64,000 nucleotides of DNA from Oscillospiraceae bacterium (GTDB lineage: Bacteria; Bacillota; Clostridia; Oscillospirales; Oscillospiraceae). How positions within the stretch are numbered: the stretch's first letter is position 1; each line of letters starts with the position of its first letter. The stretch lies in NCBI GenBank assembly GCA_910575695.1, contig CAJTGJ010000012.1, forward strand, positions 1 to 64,000. Reading direction: 5' to 3'. Under the pieces are notes generated by a model that had not been told where the DNA came from, searched no databases, and worked only from the letters and a program-made list of their open reading frames with translations. A program made the position numbers and the translations under genes. This document shows, piece by piece, positions 7,789-16,228 of the stretch.

Positions 7789-9195
7789 ATGGACGAACAG
7801 AATACCCGGACTGCGGAGCCCGCCTCCATCGCCGCGGCGGACGCGTTTTCCAATCCGCTGTTCCAGCTGGGCTATGGTTCCCAGTCCCCATTGGAGGCAA
7901 CGGAATATCCGCTGACCCGGATGACGGGCAATTACGCCCTGCTCAACTCCCTGTACCGGGACAACTGGATCGTCCAGAATGTGGTGGGCATCATCCCGGA
8001 CGATATGTGCCGGAAGTGGTTTGCTCTGTCGGGGGATGTTGGGCCGGAGCACCTCCGCCTGCTGGAACAGGCACAGACAGAAACCGCCTTGCGGGAGAGT
8101 GTGAACGAGGGGCTGCGCTGGGGGCGGCTGTACGGCGGAGCCGCCGGGCTTATCATGATCCGGGGGCAGGAACGAATGCTGGACCGGCCGCTGGAGCTGG
8201 ATACCATTTTGCCGGGGACGTTCCAGGGGCTGTACATCCTGGACCGCTGGTGCGGCATCGCGCCGGAATCGGGTCTGGTCTACGACGGGCGGGGCCGGAT
8301 GGTCCCGGAATACTATACCATCACCGGGGAGAGCGGCGCCCAGGCGGCCCGGGTCCACCACTCCAGAATTGTCCGTTTCCTGGGCCGGGAGCTGCCCTAT
8401 CTGGAGCGCATGGCCGAAATGTACTGGGGCGAATCCGAGGTGGAGGCGCTGTATCATGACGTGGTGAAGCACAACAACGTGTCCGCCAACATGGCGGCGC
8501 TCACCTTCCGGGCCAATGTGGACACCATGGAGGTTCAGAGCCTGGACCAGCTCTTTTCTTTGACATCCGGGGAAATGCAGCGGCGGTTCTGGAATACCAT
8601 GCAGGCGCAGAGCGTGGTGCAGTCCAACTTCGGGGTGCGGCTGGTGAACAAGGGAGACCAGATCAAAAATACCCAGTATACCTTCACAGGGCTGCATGAG
8701 GTGCACGAGGCCATGTGCCTGGACCTGTCCGGGGCGTCCCGGATCCCCATGACCAAGCTGTTCGGGCGGTCCCCGGCGGGCATGAACGCCACCGGGGAGA
8801 GCGACCTGACCAACTACTACGACTACATCGACACGCTGCGGGAGAGCCGCCTGCGCCCCATTCTCCAGCAGCTGCTGCCGGTGCTGGCCATGTCCGTCTG
8901 GGGCGCAGTGCCGGAAGGACTGAAAATCGTTTTCCCGGCATTGCGGACCCCGGAGACGGACGAGGTGGCAAAGCTCCTTCAGACGGGCGTCCAGGCGGTT
9001 ATCAACGCGTTCCAGGCGGGACTGATCCGGGCGGATACCGCCATGAAGGAGCTGAAGCGGTTGTCGGAGGATACCGGGATGTTCGGGACCATCACCGATG
9101 AGGAAATCAAGGCCAATGAGGGCAGGACATACCAGGATGTGACCGCGCTCCGGGATCCTTTGGCCGGGCTCGGCTTCGGGGGAGGCTTGGAATAA
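7789..9195 (+). CDS. phage portal protein (DUF1073 type)
   Basis: 468 aa. Recognised by the DUF1073 features NWIVQNVVGIIPDDMCRKW, the GRLYGGAAGLIMI strand and the TKLFGRSPAGMNATGESDL loop. It would form the dodecameric ring at the capsid vertex through which DNA passes. It sits between terminase and minor head protein as expected. ATG 7789 is preceded by GGAGAGGAGG. Confidence 0.88.
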   Translation: MDEQNTRTAEPASIAAADAFSNPLFQLGYGSQSPLEATEYPLTRMTGNYALLNSLYRDNWIVQNVVGIIPDDMCRKWFALSGDVGPEHLRLLEQAQTETALRESVNEGLRWGRLYGGAAGLIMIRGQERMLDRPLELDTILPGTFQGLYILDRWCGIAPESGLVYDGRGRMVPEYYTITGESGAQAARVHHSRIVRFLGRELPYLERMAEMYWGESEVEALYHDVVKHNNVSANMAALTFRANVDTMEVQSLDQLFSLTSGEMQRRFWNTMQAQSVVQSNFGVRLVNKGDQIKNTQYTFTGLHEVHEAMCLDLSGASRIPMTKLFGRSPAGMNATGESDLTNYYDYIDTLRESRLRPILQQLLPVLAMSVWGAVPEGLKIVFPALRTPETDEVAKLLQTGVQAVINAFQAGLIRADTAMKELKRLSEDTGMFGTITDEEIKANEGRTYQDVTALRDPLAGLGFGGGLE

Positions 9196-10707
9196 ATGCC
9201 CGCCCTGGACCGCGCCCTGGCTGACATGGAGCTGCAGCGGCTCATCCAAACCTATCTGAAAGCGGAAACGGACATCATCAATGAGATTGGCCGGCTGCGC
9301 TCTCTTGGGTTGGTGGACTACCACGCCGAAGCGGCCCTGGACCGGGTGCAGGCCATCCTGCGGAAGCTGGAGGGCGACGGCTGGGAGTATGTGCCCCGGA
9401 TGATCGAGCGGCAATTCTACGTCAGCCACCCACAGGCCCGGGAGCCGTCCGCCCGGGGGGAGACGCCGGAGAAGCACCTGGCCGGATACAAAAACGCCGC
9501 TGTGCTCACCGGGGAGCAGACGGACATTGTTCAGCGGCTCACCATGAATCTCATGGGGGAGCTCACCGAGGCCCACGCCACCGTCTACAGCACCCTGTCC
9601 AGCGCCCTGATCGGGCGGACGGAGCCGGACGTGCTCCGGCGGGTGGGCCTGGAGCAGACAGGGCTGGTGCAGGCCGCGGGACGCGGGGTGTTCCGGGCCG
9701 TCCCGGACTTTGTGGAAGCCCTGCGCCGGGAGGGTGTGACCGCTTTCGTGGACAAGGCGGGGCGGAACTGGAACCTGCACACCTACGCGGGGATGGCGCT
9801 GCGCACCACCTCCCGGCAGGCGGAGGTGTTGTCCGTGCTGACGCGGGATGATGGGTGGGATCTGTACAAGATCAGCAGGCACGGCACCACCTGCAGGCTG
9901 TGCGCGGGCTTTGAGGGCCGGGTGTACTCCAAAAGCGGACGGGACCCGGATTTCCCGCCGCTGTCCGCCGCGTTTGGGAAGATGGACCCCGCCGGGCCGG
10001 ACACGCTGGACAATTCCTGGCTGAATATCCATCCCAACTGCCTCCATCAGCTGATCCGCTGGACGCCTATGGGCCGCAGCGAGGAGGAGATTCAGAAAAT
10101 CAAGGATTTTTCCAGCTTTGAGAAGAACCCGCCCAGCCGGGACCCGCGCACCCAGAAGCAGATCGACGCCTACCGCAAGAAGCAGCGGAGCCGCGCCCGG
10201 CGGCTGGCAAATTACCGCCAGTGGGAGCGGTATCGGGAGACGCTGGGGGACGGCGTACCCAGGACGTTTGAGACGTTCCTGAAGCATAAGTCTGCGGATG
10301 ATTTGAAGTATAAGTTGTGGAAACTGGACTATCGCAGACAGAGAGAACTCATTCGGAACCCAGAGCGGGCGCTGCCAGGGGCGGCGGCAGCTACAGCAGC
10401 AGAAGCAAAATTTACGAAATATTTTTTTAATCCTGACAGTAAAGACGGCTATCCGAAAGGACTTGCTTTTTCGTCACACCTCGGGTATGATAAAAGCAAT
10501 TGGGAACTTATGCAGCAGGAGATATTGGCAGCGGCCAAAAGATACCCGGCTACATATAAAGCAGATACTCCGTACGGTAAAAAATACGAGCAGATGGTAA
10601 TTCTCCAAGGCTTGAAAAAGAAACCCGCGAACGTTCTGGTCGGGTGGATAGTTCACTCAGATGGAACGGTACACATGACAACAGCGCACATGGAGGAGGT
10701 CAAGTAG
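9196..10707 (+). CDS. MuF-like minor head protein with C-terminal toxin-like domain
   Basis: 503 aa. Residues 1 to ~290 are a phage minor capsid/MuF-like head protein, with the Cys/His block HGTTCRLCAGFEGRVYSK and NIHPNCLHQLIRW. A basic linker follows at about 305-370. The last ~100 residues (from about AKFTKYFFNPDSKDG to WIVHSDGTVHMTTAHM) resemble the DUF6883 domain of polymorphic toxin systems. Base composition becomes clearly more AT-rich from about 10,285, matching a swapped-in module. The protein would be packaged in the virion, and a small gene follows at once. Confidence 0.75.
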   Translation: MPALDRALADMELQRLIQTYLKAETDIINEIGRLRSLGLVDYHAEAALDRVQAILRKLEGDGWEYVPRMIERQFYVSHPQAREPSARGETPEKHLAGYKNAAVLTGEQTDIVQRLTMNLMGELTEAHATVYSTLSSALIGRTEPDVLRRVGLEQTGLVQAAGRGVFRAVPDFVEALRREGVTAFVDKAGRNWNLHTYAGMALRTTSRQAEVLSVLTRDDGWDLYKISRHGTTCRLCAGFEGRVYSKSGRDPDFPPLSAAFGKMDPAGPDTLDNSWLNIHPNCLHQLIRWTPMGRSEEEIQKIKDFSSFEKNPPSRDPRTQKQIDAYRKKQRSRARRLANYRQWERYRETLGDGVPRTFETFLKHKSADDLKYKLWKLDYRRQRELIRNPERALPGAAAATAAEAKFTKYFFNPDSKDGYPKGLAFSSHLGYDKSNWELMQQEILAAAKRYPATYKADTPYGKKYEQMVILQGLKKKPANVLVGWIVHSDGTVHMTTAHMEEVK

Positions 10708-10709
10708 CA

Positions 10710-10934
10710 GTGTATGAAGAATTTGACGCAGTTCTTTTGAAGGATGGGCGTTTTGCTTCTTTAGATGACAAAGACGGCCCCAGCTCCTATACTGGGACGG
10801 TTGGCGACGGCCCTCGGGATTGGAAGATTGTCTATCTTACAGACGCTGACATTGATCGTAAGCTGACTGACGCAGAAATAGATGAATGGGCCAGCCGATC
10901 TCATGAGCAGTTAAAGGAGTTGGGCTATCTATGA
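10710..10934 (+). CDS. probable immunity partner of the MuF toxin domain
   Basis: 74 aa from GTG 10710, with GGAGGAGGT 10 bases upstream inside the end of the toxin gene. It is acidic (VYEEFDAVLLKDG ... LTDADIDRKLTDAEIDEW). The N-terminus resembles the DUF4926 family, which often pairs with DUF6883 genes; this assignment is from memory and tentative. Position, tight coupling, small size and matching AT-rich composition fit an immunity protein. Confidence 0.55.
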   Translation: MYEEFDAVLLKDGRFASLDDKDGPSSYTGTVGDGPRDWKIVYLTDADIDRKLTDAEIDEWASRSHEQLKELGYL

Positions 10935-11056
10935 CAGGCCAGTTGATTCGGGCCATTACAGCTGCCCTTGCCCAGGGCCACCGCGTCCAGTTAAAGCAGA
11001 TGAAGGACGGAACCGTGAAGGTTCAAATTGTCTCCTGCAAGGAATTGAAAATTTGA
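10931..11056 (+). CDS. small hypothetical phage protein
   Basis: 41 aa from ATG 10931, overlapping the preceding stop (ATGA). It starts MTGQLIRAITAALAQGHRV and is a helix followed by two strands (VQLKQMKDGTVKVQIV). No named family. Similar short genes follow head genes in related phages, so it could be a head accessory protein or part of the toxin module. Confidence 0.45.
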   Translation: MTGQLIRAITAALAQGHRVQLKQMKDGTVKVQIVSCKELKI

Positions 11057-11097
11057 TATTGTGCCTACCCCGAATTGACGGGGTGGAAGGACTAATT

Positions 11098-11140
11098 GAG
11101 GTCAACCTGTAAGGATTTTTACGGGTTGACCTCCTTTTTG
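11098..11140 (+). terminator. rho-independent terminator after head/toxin genes
   Basis: Stem GAGGTCAACC (11098-11107) pairs with GGTTGACCTC (11124-11133), followed by CTTTTTG. It could act as a partial terminator within the late operon, lowering expression of capsid genes relative to upstream genes, or insulate the toxin module. Confidence 0.75.
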
Positions 11141-11159
11141 CTTTGAGGGGTGATACATT

Positions 11160-12350
11160 ATGCTGGCCTATTACGGCACGGCCATATCCGAGCACATCAC
11201 AAAAAAGCCCAGCGGCGGGATCATCTGCACCGGCGTCCCGGTGGCCAGGACCGGCGCCCAGGAATACCTGGCCCGTGAGCTCCAGCTGGACGGAGACCCG
11301 GAGCGGCTGATCCAGGTGAGCCGGAAACCGGACGAGGTGTTCTCCCCGGCGGCGCTGGCCAGCTTCGAGGGCTGCGCGGTGACGGACGGGCATCCCCCGG
11401 AGAGCGTGACGGCGGAGAATTTCAGCGCCTACGTTCGCGGCCACGCCCAGAACGTCCGCCGGGAAGGCGATTACGTTGTAGCGGATCTGCACATCGACGA
11501 CGCCTCTCTGGCCTCCGACGTGGTGAACCACGTGAAACGCGAGGTCAGCTGCGGATATATGTGTACCTATGAACCGGATGGGAACGGGTACACCCAAAAA
11601 GGGATACTGGGAAACCATATCGCCATTGTCCCACGGGGCAGAGCGGGGAGTTCCGTATCAATAAAAGACGCCGCCCAGGAGGCGGAGAAAGGCAGGAAGT
11701 ACATGAGCAAATTCACGGAGGCTATCTTGTCCGCCTTTGGCATGGCGGTCAAGGAAGCTGGGAGCCAGGAGGAGATCGACGCGCTGGCTTCCACCGCGGC
11801 TACGGTGCTGGACGCGGAGCCCGCGCCCGCCGCAGACCAGGAGCCCGCGCCCGCCGCCGACGAGACGGTGGAGAACGCCCCCGAAGGAGACGGCCTGGGC
11901 AGCAAGCTGGACAAGCTGATTGAGATGGTCGGTTCCCTGAAAAAGGATGAGAAACAGGACGCCGGCGACGCCTTGAGCGACCTGGAAAAGGAGCTCTCCG
12001 GCGAAAAGAAGGAGGGCGAAGGCAAGGACGCGGATGTCATCCCCGCCGGAAAGGCGTCGGACGTCTGTGCCTCCTCCGAGGCCAAGGACGCGGCTCTGTC
12101 CATCATCCGGGCCATGCGCCCTGTGGTGGCCTCCATCCAGGACAAAGAAACCAAGGCCAAGGTCACCGACGCCCTGCTGTCCGCTTTCCGGGGGCCTGAC
12201 GTCATGGGCGCGATCGACAGCGCGGCCCAGGCCAGCGCCAGAAAAGCTGCCGATCAGGCGGCGGCGACCACATATGAGCAGCGCTGCGTCGATTCCCAGG
12301 CGGCCTACGCCGCCCGAAATCCCCACAAGCGCCAGGAAAAGGAGGTTTAA
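11160..12350 (+). CDS. DUF2213-type prohead protease/scaffold
   Basis: 396 aa. The N-terminal ~190 residues match the DUF2213 style of prohead protein (AVTDGHPPESVTAENF ... DVVNHVKREVSCGYMCTYE ... NHIAIVPRGR). The rest is an Ala/Glu-rich, low-complexity scaffold with repeats (EPAPAADQEPAPAADE). In this family the N-part is a maturation protease and the C-part an internal scaffold. It lies directly upstream of cement and capsid genes. Confidence 0.8.
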   Translation: MLAYYGTAISEHITKKPSGGIICTGVPVARTGAQEYLARELQLDGDPERLIQVSRKPDEVFSPAALASFEGCAVTDGHPPESVTAENFSAYVRGHAQNVRREGDYVVADLHIDDASLASDVVNHVKREVSCGYMCTYEPDGNGYTQKGILGNHIAIVPRGRAGSSVSIKDAAQEAEKGRKYMSKFTEAILSAFGMAVKEAGSQEEIDALASTAATVLDAEPAPAADQEPAPAADETVENAPEGDGLGSKLDKLIEMVGSLKKDEKQDAGDALSDLEKELSGEKKEGEGKDADVIPAGKASDVCASSEAKDAALSIIRAMRPVVASIQDKETKAKVTDALLSAFRGPDVMGAIDSAAQASARKAADQAAATTYEQRCVDSQAAYAARNPHKRQEKEV

Positions 12351-12352
12351 TC

Positions 12353-12874
12353 ATGGGACTGCATCCTCAGAACCTTGGCACTACGATGCCCCACGGCTTT
12401 GCCGGCAGCTATGCCCGCCAGCCCGATATGATCATCAACACCCATCCCGCGGGCGGCACGGAACAGATCCCCTTTGGCGCACCGTTGAAATACGACGGGA
12501 CCGGCGCGGTTGTTTTGGCGGGCGATGGCGCTGCGGCGGAGCAGTTCGTGGGCATCGCCGCCCGGGAGATCAAGAGCGCTTTGAACTATCTGGAGCAGGG
12601 GGTTGGCGCTTACGCCCCCGGCGAGGCCGTCCCCGTGTTCCAGCGGGGGGCCATCAACGTGAAATGCAGCAGCGGAACGCCCAAGCTGGGCGGCTCTGTG
12701 TTCCTGCGCGTCACGGCGGACGCCAGCCTTCCCACCGCCCCTGTGGGCGGGCTGGAGGCTGCGGCGGGCAGCGCTCCCACCGGAACCGTACAGCTCACCA
12801 ACTGCCAGTGGGCGGGGCCCGCTGACGCCAACGGTATCGCGGAGCTTCGGCTCCTGACGATGAACAACGCCTGA
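12353..12874 (+). CDS. structural cement protein (Gp24-like)
   Basis: 173 aa, beta-rich. The block YARQPDMIINTHPAGG ... FGAPLKYDG and VGIAAREIKSALNY is typical of Gp24-like cement/decoration proteins that stabilise the capsid surface. It lies between scaffold and major capsid genes, as usual. Confidence 0.8.
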   Translation: MGLHPQNLGTTMPHGFAGSYARQPDMIINTHPAGGTEQIPFGAPLKYDGTGAVVLAGDGAAAEQFVGIAAREIKSALNYLEQGVGAYAPGEAVPVFQRGAINVKCSSGTPKLGGSVFLRVTADASLPTAPVGGLEAAAGSAPTGTVQLTNCQWAGPADANGIAELRLLTMNNA

Positions 12875-12890
12875 CAGGAGGGAAGAAATC

Positions 12891-13934
12891 ATGAGTTATC
12901 AGAATGCGGGAACCTATAACGCCGGCGTGTTCAGCTCCGGAAAGCTGTCCGTACCCGGTTCCGCGCCGGGCGTGCCCACCATGGACGCGGACGGCATCGC
13001 TTCCGGCGGCGCTTTCCTGGTGTCCGAGCTGGAGAAGCGCGACCCGCTGATCCGCAAGCCCCTGAGCAGCTTCACCTATCCCCGGGATATCGTCATCCAG
13101 ACGGGCGGCGGCTGGGTGGACTACGCCTCCGCCATGTCCGTGGCGTACGGCATCACCGGCGGCTCTGGCGACAGCCCCGTCACCGCAGGCGGGGCCAACG
13201 GCGTGCCCATCGTCCAGGCCAGCCTGGATAAGGGGCTGTACAAGGCCCATGTGTTCGCCGCCGCCCTGCGGGTGATGTTCGTGGATATGCAGAAATCCAA
13301 CTACATCGGCCGCTCCCTGGACCAGCTGCTGGGCGATGGGGTCAGGATGTCCTATGACAAGCATATGGATGAGAATGTGTACCGCGGCTTCGACGCTTAC
13401 GGGACCACTGGCCTGCTGAACGACCCGGAGGCGGTGGAATCCACAGTAGCCGCCGTGGGCACGGACGGTTCCACCAAGTGGGCAGACAAGACGAAGGAGC
13501 AGATCCTGGCGGATATCAACGCTGCCATCACCGCCGCCTGGGCGGCGGCTGAGTATGATGAGAGCGCCATGCCCAACCATATCCTGCTGCCTTATGAGCA
13601 GTACGGCCATATCCTCACCACGATGGTCACCGACCTGGCCGCCGAGAGCATCCTGGACTATTTGCTGAAGAACAACGTGGCTTCCAAGAACGGCGGTTCG
13701 CTGTTTATTGGCGCGACCCGGTGGTGCAAGGGCGCGGGTACCGGCGGTACGGACCGTATGGCGGTCTATGTCAACCACGAGCGGTTCCTGAAGATGGACG
13801 AGCTGGTTCCCCTGGGCCGGGTCATGTCCGGCCCCAACGTGGCCAACGTGTGCTACGACACCGCCTATATGGCCAATATCTCCCAGGTTCAGCTGCTCTA
13901 CCCCCAGACCATGACCTACTGGGACGGCGTGTAA
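12891..13934 (+). CDS. major capsid protein (DUF2184-like)
   Basis: 347 aa with GGAGGG upstream. It has the HK97-fold DUF2184 pattern: VSELEKRDPLIRKPLSSFTYPRD near residue 45, VQASLDKGLYKAHVFAAALR near 105, and the C-terminal VPLGRVMSGPNVANVCYDTAYM. It forms the icosahedral shell. Codon use is strongly GC-biased, in line with high expression. Confidence 0.88.
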   Translation: MSYQNAGTYNAGVFSSGKLSVPGSAPGVPTMDADGIASGGAFLVSELEKRDPLIRKPLSSFTYPRDIVIQTGGGWVDYASAMSVAYGITGGSGDSPVTAGGANGVPIVQASLDKGLYKAHVFAAALRVMFVDMQKSNYIGRSLDQLLGDGVRMSYDKHMDENVYRGFDAYGTTGLLNDPEAVESTVAAVGTDGSTKWADKTKEQILADINAAITAAWAAAEYDESAMPNHILLPYEQYGHILTTMVTDLAAESILDYLLKNNVASKNGGSLFIGATRWCKGAGTGGTDRMAVYVNHERFLKMDELVPLGRVMSGPNVANVCYDTAYMANISQVQLLYPQTMTYWDGV

Positions 13935-13947
13935 GGAGGCACACAAA

Positions 13948-14190
13948 ATGAGCAAATTTGTGATGTCCAACTGCAATGTCATAATCCCCAGCCCGGACAG
14001 ATCCGATTCCATCCGGCTGTTCCGGGGGCAGGTGGGCGAGGCGCCCGATTGGGTGGCCAAGACCGCCTACTTCAAGGCTCTGGTAGCGGACGGGAAGCTG
14101 ATTGTGTCCAATGGGAAGAAAGGCAGGCCCAAGGAGGAGGGCGAAAAGACTGCCGGGGAAAAAGAGCCGGAGGAGCAGACGGCCCAGTAA
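13948..14190 (+). CDS. hypothetical head-region protein
   Basis: 80 aa. A short beta part (KFVMSNCNVIIPSPD) is followed by a highly charged Lys/Glu tail (KKGRPKEEGEKTAGEKEPEE). Between capsid and connector genes such proteins are usually minor head or connector accessories. No named family recognised. Confidence 0.6.
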   Translation: MSKFVMSNCNVIIPSPDRSDSIRLFRGQVGEAPDWVAKTAYFKALVADGKLIVSNGKKGRPKEEGEKTAGEKEPEEQTAQ

Positions 14191-14202
14191 GGAGGACGCG
14201 GG

Positions 14203-14694
14203 ATGTTTTACGATGGAAAGCCGCAGTTTTTTGGCGTGAGGGCGGAAGCGGCGAATATCACCCGCGGCCATGGACGCTATACGGCGGAGCTGTTCCAGGA
14301 GGACTTCCCGCAGTTTTTCAAGCGCGGCAGCGGGGCCCCGCTGCTCCCGCCGGCCATGCTGGAGGAGTTCATCCGGCAGGCCAACGCCGCCATCACCCCG
14401 GAGCGCTGGGGGGATGGGTGGCGGTACGCCGCCGGGCTTTACGCGGCCCATTACGCAACGCTGTATCTGCGCACCTGGTCTGAGGGAAGCGAGACCCCGG
14501 CCCAGGCTGCGGCCACAGGAGCGCTGGTGGGGGTGGTGAAATCCGCCGCCCTGGGCGACAGCTCGGTAAGCTACGACACCGACGCCCTGACAAAGGCCAC
14601 GGCGGACTGGGGCGATCTGAACGCCACCCAGTACGGCCAGCTGCTGGCCACCAGGGCAAGGCTGGCGGGGATGGGAGGGACGTATGTCATATGA
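14203..14694 (+). CDS. head-tail connector (DUF4054-like)
   Basis: 163 aa. Residues 25-110 carry the adaptor pattern LFQEDFPQF ... LEEFIRQANAAITPERWGDGWRYAAGLYAAHY, and the C-terminus ends NATQYGQLLATRARLAG. This matches DUF4054-type adaptors that bind under the portal ring. It overlaps the next gene by 4 bases. Confidence 0.75.
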   Translation: MFYDGKPQFFGVRAEAANITRGHGRYTAELFQEDFPQFFKRGSGAPLLPPAMLEEFIRQANAAITPERWGDGWRYAAGLYAAHYATLYLRTWSEGSETPAQAAATGALVGVVKSAALGDSSVSYDTDALTKATADWGDLNATQYGQLLATRARLAGMGGTYVI

Positions 14695-15098
14695 ACTACG
14701 GAGATTGGTATACCGATTTGCTGGACATTCACCGGGTCCAGCCCTACATGGACGGCAGTCTGACCAAGAATAAGCGCGTTGAGACAGCCTCTGGAATCCG
14801 GTGCCGGGTCTACCGCAGCGCGGTGGACGGGCCAAGGATGCAGTCCACGGCGGCTTACAGCGACGACGTGAACAAGCTTGCCTGCGATAACGAGGTGGAC
14901 ATCCGGGCCGGGGACGAGCTGCTGATCCATCGCGGGGCTGTCCTGGGCAAGAGCAGGCAGACCATGCGGGCGTTTGCCGGCGACCCGGTTTATTTCTATG
15001 AGCCGTTCGGGGCGGTGCTCCCCGGTTTGGCTCATCAGGAAGTGGGACTGCTCCAGAAGGAGTATCTGAAAGGAGATGGCCGGGATGGCGCTGGGTGA
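14691..15098 (+). CDS. head-closure/stopper-like protein
   Basis: 135 aa. A small beta-barrel protein (IHRVQPYMDGSLTKNKRVET ... NKLACDNEVDIRAGDELLI) with position and size of a head-closure protein. Sequence alone does not identify the family. It overlaps the gp10-like gene by 23 bases. Confidence 0.6.
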   Translation: MNYGDWYTDLLDIHRVQPYMDGSLTKNKRVETASGIRCRVYRSAVDGPRMQSTAAYSDDVNKLACDNEVDIRAGDELLIHRGAVLGKSRQTMRAFAGDPVYFYEPFGAVLPGLAHQEVGLLQKEYLKGDGRDGAG

Positions 15099-15591
15099 CG
15101 GCCTGAGCGCGCGGCTTGCTGAGCTGGAGGCGCGGTTTCCGGATATGAGAGGGCGCATCGCCGCCATTGCCGAGGGGGCGACGCTTCGGGCGGTGGAGGA
15201 GGCTGTTTCCCTCACGCCGCCCAACACCTTCGGGGATGGGGAACAGCGGGGCGTCAACATGATCTCCGGGGAAATGGCGGAACACTGGGAGACAGACAGC
15301 CAGACGGTTCCGATCCAGAGCGAGGGCGCCCTTGTCACCACCCTGGCCAATGATAAGCAGTACGCCAGTTACGTCAACGACGGCCACCGGATGGACAAAC
15401 ACTTTGTTCCTGGGCTGTACATTGGCGATGACGGCCTGCTCTCCCGCAATTTGGATGGGAGCGGCGGCCTGATGGTGGGGACCAGGACCACCTACGTGAA
15501 GGGCCTGCACATCACAGACAAGGCCATCGACAAATACGACGAGACGGTACGGTCCGAGCTGGAAAAGCTGATGCGGGAGATGGAGCAATGA
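15076..15591 (+). CDS. HK97 gp10-like tail-completion protein
   Basis: 171 aa from ATG 15076 (ATG 15085 is also possible). Family features are an N-terminal helix, AVSLTPPN...GEMAEHWETDSQ, and YASYVNDGHRMDKHFVPG before a helical end. Such proteins join head and tail. It overlaps the next gene by 4 bases. Confidence 0.8.
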   Translation: MAGMALGDGLSARLAELEARFPDMRGRIAAIAEGATLRAVEEAVSLTPPNTFGDGEQRGVNMISGEMAEHWETDSQTVPIQSEGALVTTLANDKQYASYVNDGHRMDKHFVPGLYIGDDGLLSRNLDGSGGLMVGTRTTYVKGLHITDKAIDKYDETVRSELEKLMREMEQ

Positions 15592-16043
15592 TCTTTACCA
15601 TGCAAAGCCTGTCCCGCTCTCTGGCGGACTACCTTGCCCCGGCCCTGCCCGGCGTGACCTTTTACGACAACCCCAACCAGCAGGGTACAAAAATGCCCGC
15701 CATGTTCCTGGAGCGCACAAAGGCGAAGATCGCCAGGAAGCTGGGCGGGCGGTTCCTGCGCCAGCTGGGGCTGGATCTGGTATGCCTGGTGGATTACAAT
15801 CTGCCGGACATGGAGGACCAGTACACCCGCGTTGCGGACGTCCTGGACGAGCGGCTGGACACCTTCCCATATTCCAGCGCAGAGGGCGGGGAAATCGCCC
15901 GCCTGCGCACCTATGAGCGCAGCTGGTACATCCAGGACGGCGACACGCTGCACTACAAATTCGACCTGAAAATCTGGGTGAGCGCGGAAGAGGACGCCGC
16001 CCTCATGCAGTCCATCCAGTCTTATACACAGGAGGTATCATAA
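15588..16043 (+). CDS. tail terminator-like protein (DUF6838-like)
   Basis: 151 aa. The layout is typical of tail terminators in contractile phages: an N-terminal helix (MQSLSRSLADYLAPALPG), a short strand with FYDNPNQQ, and the central RQLGLDLVCLVDYNLPDMED. It caps the tail tube and defines its length end. Its place between gp10-like and sheath genes supports this. Confidence 0.7.
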   Translation: MIFTMQSLSRSLADYLAPALPGVTFYDNPNQQGTKMPAMFLERTKAKIARKLGGRFLRQLGLDLVCLVDYNLPDMEDQYTRVADVLDERLDTFPYSSAEGGEIARLRTYERSWYIQDGDTLHYKFDLKIWVSAEEDAALMQSIQSYTQEVS

Positions 16044-16228
16044 TGGCAGCCAAAACCGAAAAGCCCGTCGAATCCGCTGTCCGGTATCCCACCGCGCAGC
16101 TGCTGGAGAGCAAGGCGCTGGCCGGATATCAGCGGGATTTTGCCAAAGCCCTTTTGACCAAACCGGAATACACCCTCCAGGAGGCGAAAGCTGTTTTGGA
16201 TCGATTTTTCAAGGGAGGTGTCCGCTGA
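16043..16228 (+). CDS. small hypothetical tail-region protein
   Basis: 61 aa, coupled to both neighbours by TAATG/TGATG overlaps. It is basic and helical (LLESKALAGYQRDFAKALLTKPEYTLQEAKAVLDRFFKGGVR). Short proteins of this kind commonly precede sheath genes in PBSX-like phages. Role unknown. Confidence 0.6.
   Translation: MAAKTEKPVESAVRYPTAQLLESKALAGYQRDFAKALLTKPEYTLQEAKAVLDRFFKGGVR

Noticed and set aside
7615..10287. A very long open frame on the minus strand opposite portal and minor head genes
   Set aside because: The plus-strand genes here are clear phage families with normal starts and spacing. Long antisense frames are expected in GC-rich codon-biased DNA.
11160..12350. Ala-Pro-Glu repeats in the prohead protein as a possible CRISPR-like or recombination repeat
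   Set aside because: They are short low-complexity codon repeats of a scaffold region, not spaced repeats.
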